Shown piece by piece: positions 1 to 6,187 of a stretch of DNA of 10,983 nt. This DNA is from JAIRTY01 sp050257395 (GTDB lineage Bacteria > Actinomycetota > Actinomycetes > Streptosporangiales > Streptosporangiaceae). How positions within the stretch are numbered: the first letter of the stretch is position 1; each line of letters begins with the position of its first letter. Where the stretch lies: positions 1-10,983 of the forward strand of contig JBLMWU010000051.1 in NCBI GenBank assembly GCA_050257395.1, given 5' to 3'. The notes beneath the pieces are model-generated. The model did no database searches. It was given only the letters and a program-made list of their open reading frames with translations, and was not told the origin of the DNA. The translations under genes and the position numbers were made by a program.

Positions 1-102
1 GGGCCGGCCCCCGGGGCCGGGGCGGCGCCGGGGCGGGGGGGGGCGGCCCCCCCCCGGCCCGGGCTTCGTCCCCGTCAGGCAGCCGCAGAAGGGAGCAGCC
101 CG
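1..102. other. GC-only window edge with G9/C9 inverted repeat
   Basis: No gene is visible here. Positions 1-64 contain only G and C. Within them a run of nine G (35-43), the triplet CGG and a run of nine C (47-55) form a perfect inverted repeat, which C34 and G56 extend to a 10-bp stem with a 3-nt loop. This could be a real hairpin between an upstream gene (often the solute-binding protein in such operons) and the permease genes. It could equally be a consensus error at a contig end, since such homopolymer runs are poorly resolved. Positions 65-102 look normal and carry the ribosome site of the next gene. Confidence 0.6.
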
Positions 103-1041
103 GTGACCACTACGACAGCACGGGCACCGGCGGACGTCACCGCCCGGCACCCGCGCCACCCCGCACGGGCCAGGCGGCGGGACCGGCACGGCTTCTGGTT
201 CGTCGCGCCCTTCCTGATCGCGTTCGCCCTGTTCACGATCGCGCCGCTGATCTATGCGATCTACACCAGCCTCTACACCACCCGGCTGATCGGCGGCACC
301 CAGTACTCCGGGGACGCCAACTACACCCAGGTGCTCACCAACGGCGACTTCTGGTCCGGGGTGATCCGGGTCGTCGTCTTCGGCGCCATCCAGATCCCGG
401 TCATGCTGGCCGTCGCTTTCTTCTTCGCGTGCGTCTTCGACCTGGGTGTGGCCAAGTTCGGCCGGCTGTTCCGGACGATCTTCTTCGTCCCGTTCGCAGT
501 GCCGGCGGTCGTCGCCACCGTCATGTGGGCCTTCCTCCTGGAGCCGCAGTTCGGGCCGTTCACCCACTTCGCGAACGGGCTCGGGTTCCACGGCGTGGAC
601 TTCTACTCGTCCAGCCTGATGCTCCCCTCGCTCATCGTCATCGCGATCTGGGAGTGGACCGGCTACAACATGGTGATCCTCTACACGGCCCTGCGGTCGG
701 TGCCGCGGGACGTGGTGGAAGCGGCGATCCTCGACCACGCCCCGCTGTGGCGGATCATCCTGCGGGTCAAGCTGCCGATGGTCCGGCCTGCCATCGTGCT
801 GCTGATCTTCCTCAACTCGATCGGCGCGATGCAGCTGTTCGTCGAGCCGCTGATCCTCTCCTACTACCAGCCGCAGGCGATCTCCAACAGCTACACGCCG
901 ACCCTCTACATCTACTGGACCGCCATCGGCAACAACCAGTACAACCTGGCCGCCGCCGCGGCCGTGGTCCTGGGCTTCGTGATCGTCGTCATGTCAGTCG
1001 TCTCGCTGCTGGCCCGCCGCCGCCGAGGAGAGTTCTCATGA
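103..1041 (+). CDS. Carbohydrate ABC transporter permease, MalF/UgpA type
   Basis: Inner-membrane permease subunit (312 aa) of a CUT1-type ABC importer, expected to pair with the next gene product to form the channel for a sugar or glycerol-phosphate-like solute. The GTG start at 103 has an AAGGGAG ribosome site at 89-95, 7 nt away. A basic, Arg-rich N-terminus (residues 12-29) precedes TM1 (about 31-53); further membrane segments lie at about 86-111, 123-146, 173-195, 228-250 and 283-304. The EAA loop that docks on the ATPase is at residues 206-225 (EAAILDHAPLWRIILRVKLP). The conserved Gly of the EAA-x3-G pattern is His212 here, while Asp211 and the terminal LP remain. It overlaps the next gene by the ATGA tetranucleotide, so the two are translationally coupled. 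The binding protein is presumably upstream of the window and the ATPase elsewhere, possibly a shared MsiK-type protein. Family call is firm; substrate unknown. Confidence 0.93.
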   Translation: MTTTTARAPADVTARHPRHPARARRRDRHGFWFVAPFLIAFALFTIAPLIYAIYTSLYTTRLIGGTQYSGDANYTQVLTNGDFWSGVIRVVVFGAIQIPVMLAVAFFFACVFDLGVAKFGRLFRTIFFVPFAVPAVVATVMWAFLLEPQFGPFTHFANGLGFHGVDFYSSSLMLPSLIVIAIWEWTGYNMVILYTALRSVPRDVVEAAILDHAPLWRIILRVKLPMVRPAIVLLIFLNSIGAMQLFVEPLILSYYQPQAISNSYTPTLYIYWTAIGNNQYNLAAAAAVVLGFVIVVMSVVSLLARRRRGEFS

Positions 1042-2015
1042 GCACAGCGACCCTGCGGCCCGCGCGCAAGGCCGCGGATGCCCGGCCCGAGAGCCGCCGC
1101 GAGCGGCGGCGCCGCGAACGGGAGGAGGAGCAGGCCGCGATCATCCCGATCCGGTTCTACGGGCTGCGGCGGGGCACGGTTACCGTCCTCACCGTGGCGT
1201 GTGTGCTGTTCGCGCTCTTCACCCTGGTCCCCATCGCCTGGCTGGCGATCAACTCGACCAAGACGCAGGCCAACCTGTTCGAGACGTTCGGGTTCTGGTT
1301 CGCCCGGCCGTTCGTGTTCTTCCACAACCTGGCGCTGCTCGGCCAGAACGTTGGCGGCTACGGCACCTACCTGCGGTGGCTCGGGAACACAGCCCTGTAC
1401 GCCATCCTCGGCGGCGGCGGCGCCACGGCGCTGTCCGCGTTCGCTGGCTACGGGTTCGCCCGCTTCCGCTTCCGCGCCTCCCGCGCCCTGTTCTACCTGG
1501 TTCTCGCGGCGCTGCTGGTCCCGATCACCGCCATCACCCTGCCCCTGTACCTCGTCTACGCCAGGGCGCACCTGATCGACTCGATCTGGGGGATGGTCCT
1601 GCCGAGCATGGTCAGCCCGGTCGGCGTCTACCTGATGCGGGTCTACGTCGAGGTGTCCGTGCCGCGGGAGCTCATCGACGCCGCGCGCATCGACGGGGCG
1701 GGCGAGCTGAAGATCTTCTTCCGGCTCGCGCTGCCGCTGATGGTGCCGGGCCTGATGACCGTGCTGCTGCTGAGCGTGGTGGCGGTGTGGAACAACTACT
1801 TCCTGCCGCTAATCATCTTCAGCCAGAACAACCTCTACCCGCTGACGGTGGGCATTGGCCTGTGGGCGCAGCGCGCCCAGAACAGCGGCAACGCCCAGCT
1901 CTTCCCGATGGTGGTGATCGGCGGCCTGGTCACGATCGTGCCGCTGATCGCGCTGTTCCTGCTGCTCCAGCGCTACTGGCGGAGCGGGCTGCTGCTGGGG
2001 AGCATCGCCAACTGA
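1038..2015 (+). CDS. Carbohydrate ABC transporter permease, MalG/UgpE type
   Basis: Second permease subunit (325 aa) of the same importer. The ATG at 1038 overlaps the stop of the preceding gene (ATGA, 1038-1041) and has a GAGGAGAG ribosome site at 1025-1032. The open frame extends far upstream, but that part is a shadow of the first permease. Residues 17-33 form an unusual highly charged stretch (Arg/Glu-rich) before TM1 (about 47-70). A canonical EAA loop is at 214-233: DAARIDG, then nine residues, then L-A-LP, with the Gly that its partner lacks. The segment VWNNYFLPLI (250-259) after the loop is typical of MalG-like subunits, and the C-terminal helix (about 289-310) ends in the usual R-W-x-x-G-L-x-x-G-x-x-x-N signature (312-325). 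No ATPase, binding protein, LacI regulator or glycosidase gene follows, so the substrate cannot be inferred from context. Confidence 0.94.
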   Translation: MSTATLRPARKAADARPESRRERRRREREEEQAAIIPIRFYGLRRGTVTVLTVACVLFALFTLVPIAWLAINSTKTQANLFETFGFWFARPFVFFHNLALLGQNVGGYGTYLRWLGNTALYAILGGGGATALSAFAGYGFARFRFRASRALFYLVLAALLVPITAITLPLYLVYARAHLIDSIWGMVLPSMVSPVGVYLMRVYVEVSVPRELIDAARIDGAGELKIFFRLALPLMVPGLMTVLLLSVVAVWNNYFLPLIIFSQNNLYPLTVGIGLWAQRAQNSGNAQLFPMVVIGGLVTIVPLIALFLLLQRYWRSGLLLGSIAN

Positions 2016-2072
2016 CCAGGCGGCACACCGGGCGTCAGGTGTCACTCAGGGCACAGCAATCATCATTAGACC

Positions 2073-2101
2073 TTGACATCCCATGACCCCAATAGCACGG
2101 T
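2073..2101 (+). promoter_or_regulatory. Candidate promoter of the MHS transporter gene
   Basis: A perfect TTGACA (-35) at 2073-2078 is followed, with a 17-nt spacer, by CACGGT at 2096-2101. This keeps the A2 and T6 positions of a -10 hexamer but not T1. It lies in a relatively A/T-rich part of the 116-nt gap after the permease genes, about 30 nt before the start codon, leaving a short leader. The -35 is convincing and the -10 is weak. The gene might instead be read through from the permeases, since no terminator hairpin is visible in the gap. Confidence 0.35.
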
Positions 2102-2131
2102 TTGTTCATTAGCCAACCTGAGGAGCCGATG

Positions 2132-3493
2132 ATGACCTCCCCCGCCCCCAGCGCGGCGATCCGCGGCCACCGGACCCGCGCCGTCGTCGCCAGCACGGTC
2201 GGCACCACCATCGAGTGGTACGACTTCTTCCTCTACGGCACCGCGTCGGCGCTGGTGTTCCCGAAGGTGTTCTTCCCCGGCAGCTCGCCGACCAACGGGA
2301 TCTTACTGTCGTTCGGGACCCAGTTCGTCGGGTTCGCCGCCCGGCCGATCGGCGCCGCGATCTTCGGCCACTACGGTGACCGGATCGGCCGCAAGGCCAC
2401 TCTGATTGCGACGCTGATGCTGATGGGGATCGCCACCGCCCTGATGGGTGTGCTGCCGGGCGCCGCCACCCTGGGCATCACCGCCGCGTTCCTGCTGATC
2501 ATCCTGCGGATCCTGCAGGGCATCGGCGTGGGCGGCGAGTGGGGCGGGTCGGTGCTGCTGTCCATGGAATGGGGCAAACAGCGCCGCCGCGGCTTCATGG
2601 CGAGCTGGCCGCAGGTCGGGGTGCCGATCGGGCTGATCCTGTCCACCGGCATGATCAAGTGGATGAGCTCGCTGGCCGGGCCCTCGTTCGACACCTGGGG
2701 CTGGCGGGTGCCGTTCCTGGCCAGCATCGTGCTGGTGGCGATCGGCCTGTACGTGCGGCTGCGGGTGCTGGAGAGCCCCGCGTTCAGCCAGGTCAAGCGG
2801 CAGAACGCGGTGGCCAGACTGCCAGTCCTGCAGGTCTTCAAGGAGCAGCCGCGCGAGGTGCTCACGTCAGCGTTCGTGCGGATGTCCGAGCAGGCGCCGT
2901 TCTACATCTTCGTCACGTTCGTCCTGGACTACGGCACCGGCCACCTGGGCCTGACCAAGGACAGCCTGCTCAATGACGTGCTGATCGCCGCCGCCATCGG
3001 CCTCGTCAGCGTGCCGCTGTTCGGCTTCCTGTCCGACCTGATCGGCCGCAAGCTGATGTACGGCATCGGCATCGTGTGCGTGGCGGTGTTCGCTTTCCCG
3101 TACTACGGCCTGCTGAACACCAAGACCGCCGGCCTGATCCTGCTGGCGATCGTGCTGTCGCTGGTCTTCCACGACATGCAGTACGGGCCGCAGGCGGCGC
3201 TCATCGCCGAGAGCTTCGGCCCGACCACCCGCTACAGCGGCGCCGGGATGGGCTACCAGCTCGCGTCGGTCATCGCGGGCGGCCCGGCGCCGCTGGCGGC
3301 GGCAGCCATCCTGGGCGCGACCGGCTCAAGCACGTGGATCAGCGTCTACCTGATCGGCTGCTGCGTGCTCGCCATGACCGCCCTGCTTCTCATGCCGCGG
3401 CGGGACACCGCGGCCGCGCCGTCGGAGTACGACGAGGCGGTCGAGCGCGGCGCCATCGCTGAGACACAGCCCGCCGAGGTCGCGGGCGCCTGA
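2132..3493 (+). CDS. MFS transporter, metabolite:H+ symporter (MHS) family
   Basis: Twelve-helix proton-coupled symporter (453 aa from this start) of the MHS branch of the major facilitator superfamily, which includes ShiA, ProP, KgtP and many actinobacterial carboxylate carriers. Family marks: GTTIEWYDFFLYG (24-36) in TM1, GDRIGRK (82-88) in loop 2-3, RILQGIGVGGEWGG (126-139) in TM4, SWPQVGVPIG (158-167) in TM5, and the repeat-symmetry motif SDLIGRK (301-307) in loop 8-9. A cytoplasmic, acidic C-tail follows residue 424. The start is either ATG 2129 or the adjacent ATG 2132. The GAGGAG at 2120-2125 is only 3 nt from the first and 6 nt from the second, so 2132 is preferred; a TTG at 2102 lies upstream of that site and is not needed. 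Family is certain, substrate is not (organic acid or betaine-like compounds are usual). It ends just before a strong bidirectional hairpin. Confidence 0.93.
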   Translation: MTSPAPSAAIRGHRTRAVVASTVGTTIEWYDFFLYGTASALVFPKVFFPGSSPTNGILLSFGTQFVGFAARPIGAAIFGHYGDRIGRKATLIATLMLMGIATALMGVLPGAATLGITAAFLLIILRILQGIGVGGEWGGSVLLSMEWGKQRRRGFMASWPQVGVPIGLILSTGMIKWMSSLAGPSFDTWGWRVPFLASIVLVAIGLYVRLRVLESPAFSQVKRQNAVARLPVLQVFKEQPREVLTSAFVRMSEQAPFYIFVTFVLDYGTGHLGLTKDSLLNDVLIAAAIGLVSVPLFGFLSDLIGRKLMYGIGIVCVAVFAFPYYGLLNTKTAGLILLAIVLSLVFHDMQYGPQAALIAESFGPTTRYSGAGMGYQLASVIAGGPAPLAAAAILGATGSSTWISVYLIGCCVLAMTALLLMPRRDTAAAPSEYDEAVERGAIAETQPAEVAGA

Positions 3494-3499
3494 CGGCAC

Positions 3500-3535
3500 C
3501 CGGCCGGGGAGCCAGCCCCGCGGCTCCCCGGCCGG
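3500..3535. terminator. Perfect 14-bp hairpin between convergent genes
   Basis: The arms CCGGCCGGGGAGCC (3500-3513) and GGCTCCCCGGCCGG (3522-3535) are perfectly complementary around the 8-nt loop AGCCCCGC. It lies 6 nt after the stop of the MHS gene and 20 nt from the stop of the convergent DUF3052 gene, so it can serve both. There is no U-tract, which is common for actinobacterial terminators. Confidence 0.85.
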
Positions 3536-3555
3536 ACCCCGCACGGGAGCGGGCG

Positions 3556-3990
3556 TCAGCGCAATTCGCGGCGGATGACCAGGCGCAGCCCCGACCAGGT
3601 CGCGTCGATGGCGCAGACCTTGTTGTCGACCAGGCCGGTGGGCAGCGCGAGTTCCCGCACGACATGCTCGGTCATGTCGGTGGGCACCCGCGCTGCCTTC
3701 TTCGGCCAGGCCACCCACAGCCCGCCCGCTGGCGCGAGGTTCGCGCGCAGCCCGGCGAGCTGGGCCGCCAGCTCGTGCCGCCAGGTCACGAAGCACACGA
3801 TCACGTCCGCTGGCCGTCCGGCGGCCAGCCTGCCGCTGACCGACGTCCGTTCCGGCAGCTCGCCCAGGACGTGCGGGAAACCCTCCGGCGCCGCGAGCAG
3901 CACGACCCGGTGCCCCGCCTTGATCCCGAGCTTGCGCGGCAGGGGCGTGCCGGAGTAGCCGGCAGCCTCCTGGCGCTGATCAGCGGTCAT
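3556..3990 (-). CDS. DUF3052 family protein
   Basis: Small soluble protein of 144 aa, recognised as DUF3052 by its N-terminal GYSGTPLPRKLGIKAG (11-26), the central LWVAWPKKA (91-99) and the C-terminal block VDNKVCAIDATWSGLRLVIR (121-140). There is no signal peptide or membrane segment. The family is widespread in Actinomycetota and has no established biochemical role that I can name; the pattern resembles a Rossmann-like fold (GHRVVLLAAPEGF, then an alternating strand-helix order), but this is inference. Start at 3990 (ATG) gives the usual family length; its ribosome site is poor. It lies 26 nt downstream of the VOC gene on the same strand, so the two are probably cotranscribed from the promoter before the VOC gene. 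Confidence 0.9.
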   Translation of the reverse strand: MTADQRQEAAGYSGTPLPRKLGIKAGHRVVLLAAPEGFPHVLGELPERTSVSGRLAAGRPADVIVCFVTWRHELAAQLAGLRANLAPAGGLWVAWPKKAARVPTDMTEHVVRELALPTGLVDNKVCAIDATWSGLRLVIRRELR

Positions 3991-4016
3991 CGCGGCCCCG
4001 GCCCGGGGCGCGCCGG

Positions 4017-4535
4017 TCAGTCGAGGATCTGCGCACCGTTGAAGATGCCGAGTTCCTCGCGGTAGAGCTCGACCTGCACGCCGTTCGGGTCGCGGAAGTA
4101 CATGCTCTCCTCCACGCCCCGGTCGGGCCCGAGGTACTCCATGCCGGCCTCGTCGAACTTCTTCTTGGCCGCGTCGTACTGCCCGGGGGAGATCGAGATC
4201 GCCAGGTGCTGCAGGCCGCCGAGGGTCTCGCTGAACGGCGGGTGCTCATGGCCCGGGAAGTCAAAGAACCCCAGCAGGTTGTGGTTGCCGATGTCGAAGA
4301 AGAAGTGGCTGGAGCCCGCGTAGTCACGGTTCTCCACCAGCTCGACCAGGGGGAACCCGAGGAACTCCTGGTAGAACCGGACGGTCTCCTCCACGTCGCG
4401 GCAGATGAAGGCCACATGGTGCACGCCCTGGACCGTGGAAGCCGGCCGTTCCCCGCGCGGGCGCAGGTACTTGAGGCGCAGCTGCTGCCGCCTCGACCGG
4501 ATTTCCTCGAGTTCCTTGCCCTGGGGTTGTGGCAT
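4017..4535 (-). CDS. VOC (glyoxalase/dioxygenase-fold) family metalloprotein
   Basis: A 172-aa protein with two beta-alpha-beta-beta-beta modules of the vicinal oxygen chelate superfamily. Module 1 starts at VHHVAFICRDVEETVRFYQ (38-56) and module 2 at LQHLAISI (108-115), ending in RDPNGVQVELYREE (148-161). Likely metal ligands are His40, His110 and Glu157, with a further ligand possibly from the His-rich stretch 77-98. Residues 1-33 are a charged extension (ELEEIRSRRQQLRLKYLRPR) outside the fold, a helical N-terminal arm. The start at 4535 has a clear GGAGG ribosome site (4542-4546) 6 nt away. Members of this superfamily include extradiol dioxygenases, glyoxalase I and thiol transferases; nothing here singles out one reaction. 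It is the first gene of a probable operon with DUF3052. Confidence 0.9.
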   Translation of the reverse strand: MPQPQGKELEEIRSRRQQLRLKYLRPRGERPASTVQGVHHVAFICRDVEETVRFYQEFLGFPLVELVENRDYAGSSHFFFDIGNHNLLGFFDFPGHEHPPFSETLGGLQHLAISISPGQYDAAKKKFDEAGMEYLGPDRGVEESMYFRDPNGVQVELYREELGIFNGAQILD

Positions 4536-4587
4536 GACCTGCCTCCATGCGTCAGTGCAGCGCGGCGCTCGGCCGGGCCCTTCGCCG

Positions 4588-4606
4588 GGTCACGTGCCCG
4601 GTCACG
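4588..4606 (-). repeat. GGTCACG direct repeat overlapping the VOC promoter start region
   Basis: GGTCACG occurs at 4588-4594 and again at 4600-4606, a 12-nt period. The repeats lie just downstream of the predicted -10 of the VOC promoter, across the expected transcription start, a usual position for a repressor operator. No regulator gene is adjacent, so this is only a candidate. Confidence 0.3.
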
Positions 4607-4611
4607 GCCAG

Positions 4612-4639
4612 GTTATACACGCGCCCGGCATGGTGTCAG
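4612..4639 (-). promoter_or_regulatory. Candidate promoter of the VOC-DUF3052 operon
   Basis: On the minus strand CTGACA (-35, 4634-4639) and TATAAC (-10, 4612-4617) are separated by 16 nt; each hexamer matches the housekeeping consensus at 5 of 6 positions. The predicted transcript begins near 4605 and has a leader of about 70 nt before the start at 4535. It stands out because the surrounding DNA is almost free of A/T-rich hexamers. Confidence 0.6.
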
Positions 4640-4728
4640 GGGCCCCTTTTCCGGCCCACCCCGCCGCCTGCGGCTCCTCCGGCGACAGGCCAGACGGCAC
4701 GGTCCCCGGGGCTTGCCCGGACAGCGGG

Positions 4729-4760
4729 CCGGCCCTGCCCGCGGTGACGGGCAGGGCCGG
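4729..4760 (-). terminator. Terminator hairpin after the universal stress protein gene
   Basis: The arms CCGGCCCTGCCCG (4729-4741) and CGGGCAGGGCCGG (4748-4760) form a perfect 13-bp stem with a 6-nt loop, about 30 nt downstream of the usp stop on the minus strand. No U-tract follows. It insulates the stress gene from the VOC operon on the same strand. Confidence 0.75.
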
Positions 4761-4790
4761 GATAGACGCAGGCCAGCAGGCCTGATCGGG

Positions 4791-5234
4791 TCAGCGGGCC
4801 TCATCCGGGGGCACGATGACGATGGGGCACAGGGCGTGGTGCGACACCTGGTTGCTGACCGACCCCAGCATGAGCCGGCCGAAGCCGCCGGCTCCGCGGG
4901 CGCCGACCACCAGCAGGTCGGCCCCGGCCGAAGCGCGGACCAGTTCGTCAGCGGGCAGTCCGGCGATGGCCTTGACCGTGACCTTGACCGACGGCGCGGG
5001 TGCCCGCCCGGCGATGACCTCGTCCACGAGCTTCCGGGTGACCTCTTCGGCGTGGTGCGCGGACTCCGTGTCCGCGGCGTAGTGCTGCGCCGACATGCCG
5101 AAGATGTCGGCGGCGACCGGGCTGACCGCCATCACGGTCAGCGGCATGCCCCGCAGCTCGGCTTCGGTGAGAGCCCAGTTGAGGGCCTTCTTGGAATGGG
5201 CGGATCCGTCCACTCCGACAACGATTCCAGGCAT
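4791..5234 (-). CDS. Universal stress protein (UspA family, ATP-binding type)
   Basis: Single-domain universal stress protein of 147 aa. It begins IVVGVDGSAHSKKAL (4-18), with Asp9 as the usual adenine-contacting residue, and has the ATP loop G-x2-G-x9-G-S at 111-125 (GARGAGGFGRLMLGS), so it should bind ATP rather than belong to the non-binding UspA class. The ATG at 5234 is set by a textbook AGGAGG (5243-5248) 8 nt upstream; the open frame continues upstream across the devR promoter but has no coding character there. It is divergent from the DevR-like regulator and shares with it a 225-nt region carrying two DosR-box-like palindromes. In M. tuberculosis the USP Rv3134c heads the devR-devS operon and many DosR-regulon members are USPs, so control by the neighbouring regulator is likely, though inferred. 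A 13-bp hairpin follows the gene. Confidence 0.94.
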   Translation of the reverse strand: MPGIVVGVDGSAHSKKALNWALTEAELRGMPLTVMAVSPVAADIFGMSAQHYAADTESAHHAEEVTRKLVDEVIAGRAPAPSVKVTVKAIAGLPADELVRASAGADLLVVGARGAGGFGRLMLGSVSNQVSHHALCPIVIVPPDEAR

Positions 5235-5290
5235 CCTTGGTTCCTCCTGACTGCCTGAATCGCCCGGTTCAGGGTCCGGGCTCCACCCGT

Positions 5291-5296
5291 ACCGTA
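5291..5296 (-). promoter_or_regulatory. Candidate -10 element of the usp gene
   Basis: TACGGT on the minus strand fits the TANNNT pattern. The hexamer at -35 distance (TGGGAG, 5314-5319) is poor, as expected for an activator-dependent promoter. The predicted start near 5284 puts the nearer DosR-like box (centre about 5348) at roughly -64 and leaves a leader of about 50 nt. Confidence 0.3.
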
Positions 5297-5341
5297 GGCT
5301 TGCTACCGGGCCCCTCCCAGGGTCGCAGCGCCCGACCTGCC

Positions 5342-5355
5342 GGGACGTTGGACAT
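5342..5355. promoter_or_regulatory. Secondary DosR/DevR box-like site
   Basis: GGGACGTTGGACAT matches 9 of 14 positions of the published DosR core GGGACTWWAGTCCC. Its left half is nearly identical to that of the stronger site that begins exactly 21 nt (two helical turns) downstream. Paired, helically phased boxes of unequal strength are usual in DosR-controlled promoters of mycobacteria. Confidence 0.5.
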
Positions 5356-5362
5356 GACCGGC

Positions 5363-5376
5363 GGGACGATGGTCCC
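5363..5376. promoter_or_regulatory. Primary DosR/DevR box-like site between usp and devR
   Basis: GGGACGATGGTCCC matches the DosR core GGGACTWWAGTCCC at 12 of 14 positions and is the best such site noticed in the window. It lies in the divergent usp/devR region, and its centre is about 41 nt upstream of the start predicted from the TAAGGT element at 5399-5404. That is a normal position for an activator overlapping the -35. The regulator encoded next door keeps the DNA-contacting residues of DosR, so autoregulation is expected. Confidence 0.7.
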
Positions 5377-5398
5377 TGGCCGGACAGGCGATCATGGT

Positions 5399-5404
5399 TA
5401 AGGT
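5399..5404 (+). promoter_or_regulatory. Candidate -10 element of the devR-like gene
   Basis: TAAGGT fits TANNNT. The -35 position (around 5376-5381) has no recognisable hexamer but is overlapped by the right edge of the primary DosR-like box. A start near 5411 would leave a leader of about 50 nt before the ATG at 5460. Confidence 0.4.
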
Positions 5405-5459
5405 GGACCCACCGGGCTTTTGGGGTGGCCGGTGCCTGGGGCTGAAGGAGCGTACGCGG

Positions 5460-6146
5460 ATGACAGAGCCGGTGCAGGACCGGAAGATCAAGGTCTTCCT
5501 GCTGGACGACCACGAGATCGTCCGGCGCGGCGTTCACGATCTGCTGGAAGCGGAGCCGGACATCACCGTGGTGGGCGAGGCGGCGACCGCGGAGTCGGCG
5601 CTGGCGAGGATCCCCGCGCTCAAGCCGGATGTGGCGGTCCTGGACGTGCGGCTGCCGGACGGCAACGGCGTGGACGTGTGCCGCGACATCCGCTCCAAGA
5701 TGCCCGAGGTGGCCTGCCTCATGCTCACCTCGTTCGGCGATGACGAGGCGCTCTTCGACGCGATCATGGCCGGGGCAGCGGGTTACGTGCTCAAGCAGAT
5801 CCGCGGCACCGACCTGGTCGGCGCGGTGCGGACGATCGCGTCCGGCCGGTCGCTGCTCGACCCGGAGGCGGCCAGCCGGGTGATGCAGCGCATGCGTGAC
5901 CAGGCGCAGCGCAGCGATCCTCTGTCCGGCCTGACCGAGCAGGAACGGCGGATCCTGGAGCTGATCGGGGAGGGCCTCACCAACCGGCAGATCGGTGAGC
6001 GGCTGTTTCTCGCGGAGAAGACCGTCAAGAACTACGTGTCGGCGCTGTTCGCCAAGCTGGGCATGGAACGCCGGGCGCAGGCGGCCGCGTACGCGGCCCG
6101 CGTGTTCGACGAGCACGAGCACAACGACCGGGACCGGCGCGGCTGA
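5460..6146 (+). CDS. devR: DevR/DosR-like response regulator (NarL/FixJ family)
   Basis: Two-domain transcription activator of 228 aa. The receiver (10-125) has the acidic pair Asp16-Asp17, phosphoacceptor Asp62 in VLDVRLPDG (60-68), switch Thr90 and Lys112. The LuxR-type helix-turn-helix (157-212) runs LTEQERRILELIGEGLTNRQ and onward to AEKTVKNYVS (185-194) and KLGMERRAQAA (199-209), which resembles M. tuberculosis DosR closely. Residues Lys187, Lys190 and Asn191 correspond, at a constant offset of 8 that also maps Asp54 to Asp62, to DosR Lys179, Lys182 and Asn183, which contact the DNA box. The ATG at 5460 has GAAGGAG at 5444-5450, 9 nt away; an in-frame ATG at 5394 lacks a ribosome site and would lie upstream of the predicted transcript start. 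It is divergent from usp and convergent with its likely sensor kinase. Probable role: phosphorylation-dependent activator of a hypoxia/dormancy regulon including itself. Confidence 0.94.
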   Translation: MTEPVQDRKIKVFLLDDHEIVRRGVHDLLEAEPDITVVGEAATAESALARIPALKPDVAVLDVRLPDGNGVDVCRDIRSKMPEVACLMLTSFGDDEALFDAIMAGAAGYVLKQIRGTDLVGAVRTIASGRSLLDPEAASRVMQRMRDQAQRSDPLSGLTEQERRILELIGEGLTNRQIGERLFLAEKTVKNYVSALFAKLGMERRAQAAAYAARVFDEHEHNDRDRRG

Positions 6147-6153
6147 CCCTTGC

Positions 6154-6178
6154 CGGGCGCCTGCCCGCGGCCGGCCGC
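6154..6178. terminator. Weak dyad between convergent devR and devS genes
   Basis: In the 41-nt gap between the two stops there is a 5-bp hairpin (CGGGC 6154-6158, GCCCG 6163-6167) followed by the 12-nt self-complementary GCGGCCGGCCGC (6167-6178). Either could help termination in both directions, but neither is a strong terminator. Confidence 0.3.
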
Positions 6179-6187
6179 TGAGCCTGC

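Noticed and set aside
429..1037. Open frame extending the second permease gene some 200 codons upstream
   Set aside because: It overlaps the first permease in another frame and encodes an Arg/Pro-rich shadow; the ATGA overlap with GAGGAGAG at 1025-1032 sets the real start at 1038.
5394..5459. Upstream ATG that would extend the DevR-like protein by 22 residues
   Set aside because: No ribosome site precedes it, it lies upstream of the transcript start predicted from TAAGGT, and the extension is not typical of the family; ATG 5460 has GAAGGAG at a good distance.
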